The translations under genes and the position numbers were made by a program. From Neofamilia massiliensis (GTDB lineage: Bacteria; Bacillota; Clostridia; Tissierellales; Peptoniphilaceae), in contig NZ_CYUJ01000003.1 of assembly GCF_001299475.1 (NCBI RefSeq), positions 376,409 through 440,408 of the forward strand: a stretch of 64,000 nt of DNA, read 5' to 3'. Shown here piece by piece: positions 37,582 to 46,133 of the stretch. Numbering within the stretch: the stretch's first letter is position 1; every line of letters starts with the position of its first letter. The notes beneath the pieces were generated by a model. The model did not search any database, was not told the DNA's origin, and saw nothing but the letters and a program-made list of their open reading frames with translations.

Positions 37582-38496
37582 TTAAAATTTACAAAGTTTT
37601 CCCTGGTAGAGATTATTATCTTCCATATAAGAAATAATTTCATCTTGGACCTTCCACCAAGAAGTTGACCAATTTGAAAAAACAGATTCTTCTTCTGGAA
37701 TTCTAGACAAAAGTCTCTGGATAGCAATATCTTTATCTAAATAGGCCAAAAAGCCTGCCACTGTTTTAATATAATCTTCCTTAGACCTAAGGATAAAGTC
37801 TCCTCTCTTATACATTTCAGCCATTTTAGTTCCCTGAGCCAGATAAAGGGAGTGAAGCTTTATTTCATCCACCTTTAAAATAGATAAAATATTTGCCGCT
37901 TCAATTGCATCTTCCATATCATCCCAAGGCAGGTTTAAAATCAAATGAGTACAAACTCTTAAATTTCTCTTTTTAGTTCTCAAAACAGCATCTAGAAAAT
38001 CTGAAAGACTGTGGCCCCTATTTATTTTTTCTAGGGTCTTGTTGTTAACAGTTTGGAGGCCGTATTCTAAGGTGATCATATATTGGTCCTTAAGGCCTTC
38101 TAAATAATCTAAAAATTCTTCGCCTATACAATCAGGCCTAGTTGAAATAGATATTCCAACAATGTCGGAAACTTCTCTAACCTCTTCTATATTTTTTATA
38201 AAATCATCTAAGGATAGGTAGGTATTAGTAAAGGATTGAAAATAGGCTATAAATTTTTTGGCCCCGTATCTTGAGCCAATATAGGATTTATTTTTTTCTA
38301 ATTGGTCTTTAATAGACAAAGTGGCTTCAAGGTTTTCGTGAGAGCCGCCAGTTTCTGAACAGAAAATACAGCCTCCCCTGCCTACTTTTCCATCTCTATT
38401 AGGACAGGTAAGGGGAAGTTTTATTGGCAGTTTATAAACTTTTTCCCCATACTTGTCTTTTAAAAAATCCGAATACTTGTAATAAAGTCTTTCCAT
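37582..38496 (-). CDS. Radical SAM protein, TIGR01212/YtqA family
   Basis: 304 residues. The N-terminal KLPLTCPNRDGKVGRGGCIFC contains the unusual radical SAM cysteine set of this family (C-x-N-RDG...GGCxFC), followed by FQSFTNTY and SISTRPDCI. It belongs to the Elp3-like radical SAM group; the substrate of YtqA is not established. Its start overlaps the peroxiredoxin stop by one base, so the two are co-transcribed. Confidence 0.9.
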   Translation of the reverse strand: MERLYYKYSDFLKDKYGEKVYKLPIKLPLTCPNRDGKVGRGGCIFCSETGGSHENLEATLSIKDQLEKNKSYIGSRYGAKKFIAYFQSFTNTYLSLDDFIKNIEEVREVSDIVGISISTRPDCIGEEFLDYLEGLKDQYMITLEYGLQTVNNKTLEKINRGHSLSDFLDAVLRTKKRNLRVCTHLILNLPWDDMEDAIEAANILSILKVDEIKLHSLYLAQGTKMAEMYKRGDFILRSKEDYIKTVAGFLAYLDKDIAIQRLLSRIPEEESVFSNWSTSWWKVQDEIISYMEDNNLYQGKLCKF

Positions 38497-38945
38497 TAGG
38501 CTTCTAGAGATTTAATAAAGTCTAAGACTTCTTTGGCATGGCCTGGAGCCTTAACATCTCTAAACTCTTTTATTAAATTTGAATCTTCGTCAAAGACTAA
38601 GGTAGATCTTATAGTTTTAATAACGTCCTTACCATACATCTTTGCTTCCTTTAAAATTCCATATTGGTCAGCAAGCTCTCTGTCCTTGTCAATTAATAAT
38701 TCATAGGGAATATCATATTTATTTGAAAAATTGTCATGGCTTTTTTTAGAATCTCTAGAAACTCCAACAATTTCAGTATTTAAATCTTGAAAGTTCTTAT
38801 AAAGTTCAGTAAACTCTTGGGCTTCGATTGTACAACCTGAAGTGTTATCCTTTGGATAAAAATATAAAACCAATTTTTTCCCCTTAAAAGAATCTAGGGA
38901 AACTTCGTCTCTTTTATTGCTTGCCAAATTAAAGTTATAGTCCAT
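38496..38945 (-). CDS. Peroxiredoxin, Bcp type, lacking the usual resolving cysteine
   Basis: 149 residues. The peroxidatic Cys is C38 in YFYPKDNTSGCTIEAQEF. In two-cysteine Bcp enzymes a resolving Cys follows five residues later; here it is Q43, so this is a one-cysteine form that needs an external thiol. It reduces hydroperoxides in the cytoplasm. Good AGGAGG start site; followed directly by the radical SAM gene. Confidence 0.92.
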   Translation of the reverse strand: MDYNFNLASNKRDEVSLDSFKGKKLVLYFYPKDNTSGCTIEAQEFTELYKNFQDLNTEIVGVSRDSKKSHDNFSNKYDIPYELLIDKDRELADQYGILKEAKMYGKDVIKTIRSTLVFDEDSNLIKEFRDVKAPGHAKEVLDFIKSLEA

Positions 38946-38972
38946 AGTCTCTTCCTCCTTGAATCTTTAGAT

Positions 38973-39006
38973 AAAAAAAGAGGACTCACCAAGTAAGCCT
39001 CTTTTA
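38973..39006 (-). terminator. Terminator of the DUF1292 gene
   Basis: On the minus strand AAAGAGG-(14-base loop)-CCTCTTT then TTTTATC. Confidence 0.82.
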
Positions 39007-39010
39007 GTTT

Positions 39011-39370
39011 TTATTCTTCGTCTTCGAAAAATTCTCTTTCAAATACTTCGTTAACCTTGTTAAATTCTTCTTCTGTTTCAATAATGTCTAGAAGTGGTTC
39101 GCCGTCTACATCTTCGTCATATCTGTAGATGTAAATTTCTTCTTCAAGGTCTCCTTCTTCGCCTTCGTCTGTTGGAACTACTAGGGCAATGTAGTTTTGA
39201 TCTTCTACATCAAAAAATCCTAGAATTCCACATTCTACTTCTTCATCTTCACCATCTTCGCCTTCAAAGGTCAAATAGATTGTATCTAGTTCTATTCCAT
39301 CTTCAAATTCGTGGTCGTGGTTGTGGTCGTGGTTTTCGCAACCACATGAGCATTTATCTTTGTCTGTCAT
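39011..39370 (-). CDS. DUF1292-family acidic protein with Cys/His-rich N-terminus
   Basis: 119 residues from the ATG at 39370 (AGGAGG upstream); a longer reading would translate through that site. The N-terminus MTDKDKCSCGCENHDHNHDH is rich in Cys and His and could bind metal; the rest is very acidic with ECGILGFFDVEDQNYIALVV, the DUF1292 (YrzB) core. Function unknown. Single gene. Confidence 0.85.
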   Translation of the reverse strand: MTDKDKCSCGCENHDHNHDHEFEDGIELDTIYLTFEGEDGEDEEVECGILGFFDVEDQNYIALVVPTDEGEEGDLEEEIYIYRYDEDVDGEPLLDIIETEEEFNKVNEVFEREFFEDEE

Positions 39371-39430
39371 TTTACAAACCTCCTGTTTTTTATTATTAAT
39401 TTTACCATTTCTAAAAGATATTTTCATTAC

Positions 39431-40786
39431 TTATTTTGGGGACCTAAAAGAAAGAATTCCCCTTCTAATATCTTCTTTATTTGCTTGCCATTCTTCATAA
39501 CTAACTATACCCAACAAATAGGCCTTTAAATTACTAGTTAGAGAATTTAAAGTAAGGTCGTCTAGGTTTTCAACTTCAGCATCTTTTATAAAGGAATCAA
39601 TTACAGAGTCTAATAAAAATTCTTTGATTTCTATAAATTCAAAAGGCTTATAAAAATTAGATTCTTCAACTACCTGGCTACAAATTCTGTCGAACTTTTG
39701 TAAAAGATACATAGAAAACTTTTCTACAATTTTTCCTGGATCATTTATATCCTCAATATCTAAAATTATTTTAAAGAAAATATTCCACTTAAAGTCCTTA
39801 TTTATAACTTCAATAATAGCCTGGCCCAACTTTTCAGCCCTTGGATCTTTAAAGTCTATATGATCTTCTAAGACAATAGTCTGCCCAAAATCTTGGTCGC
39901 GGTTTTTGGTATTAGAAAGTTTTCCTAAAATATCTAAAAAGTTTTTTGCAATTTGGCTCTTGCCATCTTCTCCATCTCTAATAAAAATATAGTCTACAAT
40001 TAAATCGACAATACTTCTAAAGTCTACAACAAAACCAAGTTGCTTTCTTATTTTGTGGAAATAAACATCGTAGGTCATTTTCTTTAAGACGTCTTTTATC
40101 TGTTCAATTTGGTCGCTGTCGCTAAGGCCTAAATTAAAGACGTGATAATAAACAACCCTTAGTTGCTTGTCAATTAGTGTTAGATTTTCTTTAATAGATC
40201 CCATTATGTCCTTAATAAAGGATTCAGACACAATGTAGTTGTAGTTTTTATAGAGAATTCTATGTTCAATATCTCCCCAAAAATTATTTACCAAAGACTT
40301 TATTTGCAATTCAAAATTATAGACCTTGTGGTTGTTATAAAAGTGGCCGTCAATTTTATAAATTTCAAAGCCGTTTTTTTGAAATTGTGGTTGAGGCTCA
40401 TTTAGTTTTATAGAAATATTGGTGTTTTTCTTACAAGAATAATAGCCGCCTCCCACATTTATGTTGAATTTTTCTAAGAGTTTGCTGTAAACCTTTTCCT
40501 CATCAGGAATAAACCTACATTCAATTCTAATTCCAATTAAGTCTGAAATTTGTCCAATTAAGTCCTTTACATTGTCTACGTCTTTATAAATATTATTTCT
40601 TAAAATTTTTTCCTTGACGCTTGCTGGAGATTTTACCCTAGAGTTTACATTAAGTATATAGTCGTCATCTTTAAAAAGCTCTTCCATTAGGTCTACAATT
40701 TCTAGCCTAGCCTGGTCAAGGTCGCCATAGTTTTTTGTAATATCATCCATAGCCTGGTCTACAAAGTTAATAATATCTAGTTTCAT
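39431..40786 (-). CDS. RelA/SpoT synthetase-fold protein with degenerate acceptor site and long C-terminal extension
   Basis: 451 residues from the ATG at 40786; the ATG two codons earlier sits inside the GGAGG site. Residues 45-185 match a RelA/SpoT (p)ppGpp synthetase domain: SRVKSPASVKEKILR (49-63), DLIGIRI (D82, R87), ELQIKSLVNNFWGDIEHRI (E159, W170). The segment that normally reads NGYRSxH, which holds GDP/GTP, is NGFEIYK (138-144). No hydrolase (HD), TGS or ACT domain. Residues 190-451 are a helical extension I do not recognise. Longer than small alarmone synthetases (about 210-260). Activity is doubtful. Confidence 0.8.
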   Translation of the reverse strand: MKLDIINFVDQAMDDITKNYGDLDQARLEIVDLMEELFKDDDYILNVNSRVKSPASVKEKILRNNIYKDVDNVKDLIGQISDLIGIRIECRFIPDEEKVYSKLLEKFNINVGGGYYSCKKNTNISIKLNEPQPQFQKNGFEIYKIDGHFYNNHKVYNFELQIKSLVNNFWGDIEHRILYKNYNYIVSESFIKDIMGSIKENLTLIDKQLRVVYYHVFNLGLSDSDQIEQIKDVLKKMTYDVYFHKIRKQLGFVVDFRSIVDLIVDYIFIRDGEDGKSQIAKNFLDILGKLSNTKNRDQDFGQTIVLEDHIDFKDPRAEKLGQAIIEVINKDFKWNIFFKIILDIEDINDPGKIVEKFSMYLLQKFDRICSQVVEESNFYKPFEFIEIKEFLLDSVIDSFIKDAEVENLDDLTLNSLTSNLKAYLLGIVSYEEWQANKEDIRRGILSFRSPK

Positions 40787-40860
40787 ACACATCCTCCACT
40801 GACCTTATACCCAAAAAATATTTTTTTAGAACACGCTCTTATTATAAATTTAAAGCTAAG

Positions 40861-41256
40861 TTATAGTTCAGATAATTTTATTGAAGCAGTAACTTCAGAA
40901 AAACCATTTTCAATTCTATCTAAAATATTTTTCATCCTACAGTTTTTCCCTTCTACGCAGTCAGTTTCAGATACTCCATCGCAGCAAGAAAATTCAGGTT
41001 CTCCTTCAAGGGAAACTAAAATATCTTCAATGCTAATGTCTTCAGGACTTCTAGCAAGTTCATAGCCCCCTTGAGCTCCTCTAATAGACTTTACTAGTCC
41101 ACGTTTTTTCATAAGAGAAAAAAGTTGTTCCAAGTAGGCTTCTGAAATATTTTTTTCTCCTGCTATATAAGAAACTGAAACAGGTCCTCTTCCATATTTA
41201 TCTTTTAAAACTTCCATGGCCATTAGTCCATAACGGCCCTTTGTTGATAATTTCAT
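40861..41256 (-). CDS. Rrf2-family transcriptional regulator (IscR-like)
   Basis: 131 residues. MKLSTKGRYGLMAMEVL is the Rrf2 N-terminus, the wing holds KSIRGAQGGYELARSPEDI, and three cysteines (C104-region FSCCDGVSETDCVEGKNCRM) match the Fe-S ligand spacing of IscR-like members. Likely senses Fe-S or redox state. On the minus strand TTGATT-17-TATTAT gives a promoter (about 41290-41320) with CCTAGTAAACGG between the boxes that may be its own operator. No isc/suf gene is adjacent; 70 bases downstream is the RelA-like gene. Confidence 0.9.
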   Translation of the reverse strand: MKLSTKGRYGLMAMEVLKDKYGRGPVSVSYIAGEKNISEAYLEQLFSLMKKRGLVKSIRGAQGGYELARSPEDISIEDILVSLEGEPEFSCCDGVSETDCVEGKNCRMKNILDRIENGFSEVTASIKLSEL

Positions 41257-41382
41257 TTTACCTCCGAAAATTCCAAGTAAATTACTATGCTTTAATAATA
41301 CCGTTTACTAGGATAAAAATCAATGTAAAAAGTTTTTCTCTAAGATTTTTCTTTAGAATTTAAAGAAATTTCCTTTCTATAC

Positions 41383-41411
41383 TTGGCATTTTCATCTAAC
41401 TAGCATATAAT
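41383..41411 (+). promoter_or_regulatory. SigA promoter of the L25 gene
   Basis: TTGGCA (41383-41388), 17-base spacer, TATAAT (41406-41411); about 90 bases of leader follow. Confidence 0.75.
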
Positions 41412-41503
41412 AGATAATTAGGGATTGAATGTGAATTTTTCAATTAAAAAATGGGTACATTTAATACATGAATTTTAAGAGAAAATAATATAGGAGGAAA
41501 ATT

Positions 41504-42151
41504 ATGTATAAGTTAAACGCAGAAACAAGAGACCTTAACAACAAGGCAAAAAAATTAAGACGTGAAGGTTATGTTCCAGCAACAATTTATGGAAAAAACC
41601 TTGAAGAACCAATTTATATACAAATAAAAGATTCTGATGTCTTTACTTTTAGAAACAAATTATCAAAGGGTGGAATATTAACAGTAGCAGTAGGATCTGA
41701 CAACCACGATGTTCTATTTAAAGAAGAGTCACTTTCACCAGTTAGCCACAGTGTAGAACACATTGAGTTCCAAGCCCTAACAAAAGGTGAAGCTATGAAC
41801 ACAGTTTGTAGAGTTGTTCTTAGAAACGAAGACAAGAACAAAAACATTCTTCACCTACACGTTGATGAAATTCCATACTCAGCAGAACCAAGATTCTTCG
41901 AATCTGAAGTTGTAATTGATGTAGACGGATTAGAAGGTGGAACTGCAATTACTCTAGCTGATTTAGATATAGCTAATGACGAAAACAAAAAAGTTTCACT
42001 TCCACTAGATACAGTTATCTTAGCAGTAGAAGAACCAGTTGTTCTTACTGACGAAGAAATTGAAGCTATGGAAGCTCAAGACACTGAAACTTCAGCTGAA
42101 CCAGAAGTAATTGGTGACGACGAAGAAGAAGCAGAAACTGACGAAGAATAA
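41504..42151 (+). CDS. rplY: Ribosomal protein L25 with TL5/CTC extension
   Basis: 215 residues. The L25 domain (LRREGYVPATIYGKNLEEPI) binds 5S rRNA; the C-terminal TL5-type beta domain (FFESEVVIDVDGLEGGTAITLADL) is followed by an acidic tail rich in Glu and Asp. In B. subtilis the homologue is the stress protein Ctc. A strong ribosome site (AGGAGG) and promoter precede it; single gene with a strong terminator. Confidence 0.93.
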   Translation: MYKLNAETRDLNNKAKKLRREGYVPATIYGKNLEEPIYIQIKDSDVFTFRNKLSKGGILTVAVGSDNHDVLFKEESLSPVSHSVEHIEFQALTKGEAMNTVCRVVLRNEDKNKNILHLHVDEIPYSAEPRFFESEVVIDVDGLEGGTAITLADLDIANDENKKVSLPLDTVILAVEEPVVLTDEEIEAMEAQDTETSAEPEVIGDDEEEAETDEE

Positions 42152-42163
42152 TTTTAAAATTTT

Positions 42164-42188
42164 TAGGGCCTTTAGGGCCCTTTTTTGT
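42164..42188 (+). terminator. Terminator of the L25 gene
   Basis: GGGCC-TTTAG-GGCCC then TTTTTTG. Confidence 0.85.
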
Positions 42189-42211
42189 TTGTAATTCTAT
42201 TTTTAAGCATT

Positions 42212-42242
42212 AAAAAAGGATGGCCGTAAATTGACCATCCTT
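42212..42242 (-). terminator. Terminator of the P-type ATPase gene
   Basis: On the minus strand AAGGATGG-(10-base loop)-CCATCCTT then TTTT. Confidence 0.85.
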
Positions 42243-42257
42243 ATTTAATGTCGTTTC

Positions 42258-44960
42258 TTATTTTTCTTTTTTATTTGAAATAACCTTATAAATTTCTCCC
42301 ATAACTAATGGCAAGAAGGCACATGGTATTACTACCAACCAGCCGTCTGAGTGAATTGGAAGGGTGTCAAATAGGTCTGCTAATACTGGCACATATAAAA
42401 CTGCAAGCATTAGACAGAAGGAAACTATTGTTGCAATAACTAATTTCATATTTGAAAAAATTCCCAAATGCCAAACAGTGTACTTGTCTGACCTAGCTGT
42501 GTAAGACCTTAATAACTCAGCTAATATTAAAGTTACAAAGGCCATGGTCCTTGCTCCATTTAAGTTGTCCCTGCCATAGTGTTCAAGGCCAAACCAATAG
42601 GATACTAGGGTTGCAATAGTAATTGCTATAGCTTGGATTGCTATAGTCATTGTAGCCTTTTTGTCTACAATTGGTTCGTCTACCTTTCTTGGTGGCTGGT
42701 CCATAATATCTTCTTCACCAGGTTCAACTCCTAGGGCCATTGCTGGGAAGGAGTCAGTTACAAGATTTAACCAAAGTAATTGCTTTGGTGTAAATGGAAC
42801 TGGAAGTTTTAAAATTATTGCTATGAAAACAACTAGTACTTCTCCAATGTTACATGATAATAAGAAGGACACGAATTTTTTAATGTTTGAATAAATAATT
42901 CTTCCCTCTTCAACTGCTGATACAATTGTTGCAAAGTTGTCGTCTGTTAAAATAACTTCTGCAGTGTTTTTTGCAACGTCTGTTCCTGTTATGCCCATGG
43001 CTATACCAATGTCTGCCTTTTTAATAGCTGGGGCGTCGTTAACTCCGTCTCCAGTCATGGCAGTGATTTCTCCATTTTCCTTTAAGGCTGAAACGATTTG
43101 TACCTTGTTTTCTGGAGAAACTCTGGCGAAAATTCTCTTAGTCTTAACAATCTCGCGAATTTCTTCTGGGCTCATTGAGTTTAATTCCCTACCCATTATT
43201 GCTTGGTCTTCGCTTTCTGCTATACCTAAGTCCTTGCCAATGGCATAGGCTGTATCTAAGTAGTCACCTGTAATCATTATAGGAACAATTCCAGCTGACT
43301 TACATTCTCTAATTGCGTCTTTAACTTCTGGTCTAGCTGGGTCAATCATACCAGTTAAGCCAACAAAAACCATATCTTTTTCTACAAAATCTGAATCTAA
43401 ATTTTCTTCTCCTGGAAGAGCATCCCATTTTTTATAGGCGTAAGATAAAACTCTAAGAGCATCTCTAGCAAAGGTCTTGTTCATTTGAAGAACTTGGTCT
43501 TTTAATTCGTCTGTAAAGTCAACTTCCTTGCCGTTTAATAAAATTTTTGATGATTTTGAAATAATTATATCTGGTGCTCCCTTAGTTAGTGAAGCAAAGC
43601 CTTCTCCAACAAAATCCTTGTGGAAGGTTGTCATCATCTTTCTTCCAGAGTCAAAAGGAATTTCTGCAAGTCTTGGATGTTTAGAATTTAAATCTTCTTG
43701 GTTTATGCCAGCTTTTTCAGAAAAAGTTAGTAGGGCTCCTTCAGTTGGGTCGCCAATCATTTGATAGGAACCTGCGTCTTCAACTAAATCGGCGTCATTA
43801 ACTAAGGATGAAATTCCCATTAGAATACTAAGTTCTTCCTTGTCAGCTGGATTAATTTTTTGACCGTCAATGGCAAAGTCGCCTTTTGGGTCATAGCCTG
43901 TTCCAGAAACTTCTACAACTTCACCGTTTACATAAGACTTAACAACAGTCATTTGATTTTGAGTTAGGGTTCCAGTTTTGTCTGAACAAATTACTGTAGT
44001 TGTTCCTAGAGTTTCAACTGCTAAAAGTTTTTTGACAATGGCATTTTTTTCTGCCATTCTGCCCATACCTAGTGACAATACTATTGTTACAATTGCTGGC
44101 AGACCTTCTGGTATTGCTGCAACAGCAAGGGAAATTGAAATTAGTAAAGTTTCAAGTAGGTCCATCTTATATAAAAGACCAACTGCAAAAACTATGGCAC
44201 AAATTACTAAAACTAAAATTCCTAAAGTCTTAGAAAGACCTGCAAGTTTCTTTTGTAATGGAGTTTGTTCATCATCATAAGCTAAAAGTGATGAGGCGAT
44301 TTTTCCTATTTCTGTATCCTTGCCTGTTGCAACAACTAGGCCCTTACCTCTACCATAAGTTACTATTGTTGACGAATGGCCGATATTTTCCCTATCGCCA
44401 ATTTCCATTTCTCCGTCATAAATGGCTTCAGCGTGTTTTTCAACAGGAACTGATTCTCCAGTTAAAGATGACTCGTCTACCTTTAAGTTTGTGGATTCAA
44501 TAATTCTTATGTCTGCTGGAATAATAGATCCAGTTTCTAAAATTACTATATCTCCAACTACAACTTGGGTCGAATCAATTTCTCTCACCTTGCCATCGCG
44601 AATAATCTTTGCCTTTGGGGCAGACATTTTTTGTAGGGCTTCAATTGCTGCCTCAGCCTTACCTTCTTGGAAGACACTTAAAAGTGAATTTACAATTACA
44701 ATTGCTAAAATAATAAAAGTATCCTCAATTTCACCAACAAAGGCAGAAATTATAGACGCAGCTATTAGGATTAAAATCATTGGATCCTTAAATTGGTCTA
44801 AGAATTTTGCAGCCAAGGATTTTTTCTTGCCATGGTCTAGCTCGTTTTTCCCATTTTTTTCCAGACGACTTTGGGCTTCTTGTGAAGTCAGCCCCTTTTC
44901 CTTGTCTGAATCAAGCTGGGACAGAGCATCTGGGATACTTAAGTTGTACCAGTTTTTCAT
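42258..44960 (-). CDS. P-type (P2, PMCA/Pmr1-like) cation ATPase, probable Mn2+ (or Ca2+) exporter
   Basis: 900 residues from the ATG at 44960 (GGAGGTAAGT upstream). Full P2 ATPase: an N-terminal cation-ATPase domain (SQLDSDKEKGLTSQEAQSRL), the TGES loop, PEGLPAIV in helix 4, the phosphorylation motif DKTGTLTQNQM, TGDGVNDAPAIKKADIG, and NLVTDSFPAMALGVEP in helix 6. Ten membrane helices. Sequence alone says Ca2+/Mn2+ ATPase; the yybP-ykoY riboswitch in its leader points to Mn2+ efflux. Cytoplasmic membrane, single gene. Confidence 0.93.
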   Translation of the reverse strand: MKNWYNLSIPDALSQLDSDKEKGLTSQEAQSRLEKNGKNELDHGKKKSLAAKFLDQFKDPMILILIAASIISAFVGEIEDTFIILAIVIVNSLLSVFQEGKAEAAIEALQKMSAPKAKIIRDGKVREIDSTQVVVGDIVILETGSIIPADIRIIESTNLKVDESSLTGESVPVEKHAEAIYDGEMEIGDRENIGHSSTIVTYGRGKGLVVATGKDTEIGKIASSLLAYDDEQTPLQKKLAGLSKTLGILVLVICAIVFAVGLLYKMDLLETLLISISLAVAAIPEGLPAIVTIVLSLGMGRMAEKNAIVKKLLAVETLGTTTVICSDKTGTLTQNQMTVVKSYVNGEVVEVSGTGYDPKGDFAIDGQKINPADKEELSILMGISSLVNDADLVEDAGSYQMIGDPTEGALLTFSEKAGINQEDLNSKHPRLAEIPFDSGRKMMTTFHKDFVGEGFASLTKGAPDIIISKSSKILLNGKEVDFTDELKDQVLQMNKTFARDALRVLSYAYKKWDALPGEENLDSDFVEKDMVFVGLTGMIDPARPEVKDAIRECKSAGIVPIMITGDYLDTAYAIGKDLGIAESEDQAIMGRELNSMSPEEIREIVKTKRIFARVSPENKVQIVSALKENGEITAMTGDGVNDAPAIKKADIGIAMGITGTDVAKNTAEVILTDDNFATIVSAVEEGRIIYSNIKKFVSFLLSCNIGEVLVVFIAIILKLPVPFTPKQLLWLNLVTDSFPAMALGVEPGEEDIMDQPPRKVDEPIVDKKATMTIAIQAIAITIATLVSYWFGLEHYGRDNLNGARTMAFVTLILAELLRSYTARSDKYTVWHLGIFSNMKLVIATIVSFCLMLAVLYVPVLADLFDTLPIHSDGWLVVIPCAFLPLVMGEIYKVISNKKEK

Positions 44961-44978
44961 ACTTACCTCCATAAATAA

Positions 44979-45012
44979 AAAATAGCCTAAGCTTAGAAAA
45001 TCTAAACTCAGG
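44979..45012 (-). terminator. Terminator of the yybP-ykoY riboswitch (expression platform)
   Basis: On the minus strand CCTGAGTTTAGA and TCTAAGCTTAGG form a 12-bp stem with wobbles and a TTT loop, followed by CTATTTTTTATT. Its left arm begins in the aptamer 3' strand (AAGACCT), so aptamer closure and termination compete, which predicts metal-induced expression. Confidence 0.8.
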
Positions 45013-45095
45013 TCTTGCAAACGTAGGTTACGCGTTTAGCCGGAAAATTTTTCGTACTGACGACTAAACATTAATATGCTACTCCCCTTCATTTA
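45009..45095 (-). ncRNA. yybP-ykoY riboswitch (Mn2+ sensor)
   Basis: On the minus strand: AAATGAAGGGGAGTAGC, then GTCGTCAGTACGA, then CCGGCTAAACGC and finally TTGCAAGACCTGAG. GGGGAGTAG, GTCnnnAC, CCGGCTAA and AAGACC are the conserved blocks of this class in the right order. Members bind Mn2+ and control exporters such as MntP and P-type ATPases; the downstream gene fits. Subclass identity was judged by eye. Confidence 0.9.
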
Positions 45096-45217
45096 AAATG
45101 ATTATACCACAAAAAAGATTTTTCTAACAGAATAATTGAACTTTATATGGATTTAACATTTATCTGCTAGTATTTTGGTTATTATATAGATAAGAAAATA
45201 TTTAAAAGGTGATTGAA

Positions 45218-46117
45218 ATGAAATACGCAGTAATTGATATTGGATCAAATACAATTAGACTACAAATTTATGCAGTTGATGAATCTAAGAACATAGACTC
45301 TCTCTTAAACAAAAAAACAGTTGCAGGTCTTTCATCTTATGTTGAAGATGGCCTAATGACAAAAAAAGGTGCGGACAAGTTAGTCAAGGTTTTAAATAAG
45401 TTTATCTATATTGTCGACCACTTAAAAATAGAAAGCTTATACCTATTTGCTACAGCTGCCCTTCGTAATGCAAAAAACAGCAAGCAAATTCTCACCTATG
45501 TAGAAGAAAAAGTTGGAAAGAAAATCGAACTGATTTCTGGTGAAGAAGAAGCCAGACTTGGCTATCTTGGTATAAGAGAAGAATACAATATTTCAAACGG
45601 TTACATTGTCGACATCGGCGGTGGATCTGTAGAAATTTCCTTAGTAGAAGATAACAAGGTGGTCTACGCCACATCTTTAAAAAACGGCGCCTTGTCCTAT
45701 TATAAAAATTATTCTAATGACATTCTCTTAAATAAAAAAGCCGCCAAAAATATTAAAAAGGCCATTCGCATAGACCTAGAAAAAAACAAGGTTAAGAGAT
45801 TTAATAAGAGCCTGCCAATTTATGGCCTTGGCGGTTCAATAAGGGCCTGCGGCAATATTTGTCAGGAATACTTTGACCTGCCATCTAACAGCCATCTTTA
45901 CAAGGACTCTTTAAAGAGCCTGAGGAAGGACTTGCAAAACAAGGACCCAGAGCTAACAAAAACTATTTTACAAGTTGTGCCAGAGAGAATTCACACCATA
46001 GGCCCTGGAGCTATTGTCTTATATGAAATTTTTAGATACCTAAATGCTTCAGACTTGTATATAAGTAAAAACGGCGTTCGCGAAGGTTATTTAAAGGACA
46101 AACTTGCAAATAAGTAA
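45218..46117 (+). CDS. ppx: Exopolyphosphatase, Ppx/GppA family
   Basis: 299 residues from the ATG at 45218; AAAGGTG is six bases upstream, and a GTG three codons earlier overlaps that site. MKYAVIDIGSNTIRLQIY is the ASKHA phosphate-1 loop, SGEEEARLGYLGIR and VDIGGGSVEISLV complete the family set. Shorter than E. coli Ppx, so it covers only the two core domains. It hydrolyses polyphosphate or pppGpp. Followed after 16 bases by ppk, with which it forms the classic polyphosphate operon. Confidence 0.92.
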   Translation: MKYAVIDIGSNTIRLQIYAVDESKNIDSLLNKKTVAGLSSYVEDGLMTKKGADKLVKVLNKFIYIVDHLKIESLYLFATAALRNAKNSKQILTYVEEKVGKKIELISGEEEARLGYLGIREEYNISNGYIVDIGGGSVEISLVEDNKVVYATSLKNGALSYYKNYSNDILLNKKAAKNIKKAIRIDLEKNKVKRFNKSLPIYGLGGSIRACGNICQEYFDLPSNSHLYKDSLKSLRKDLQNKDPELTKTILQVVPERIHTIGPGAIVLYEIFRYLNASDLYISKNGVREGYLKDKLANK

Positions 46118-46133
46118 ATTAAAGGAGTAAGAA

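Noticed and set aside
42661-44985. Several antisense ORFs of 75-187 codons opposite the P-type ATPase
   Set aside because: Composition typical of shadow frames (Ser/Ile/Thr-rich), no ribosome sites, and they lie wholly inside a clear ATPase gene.
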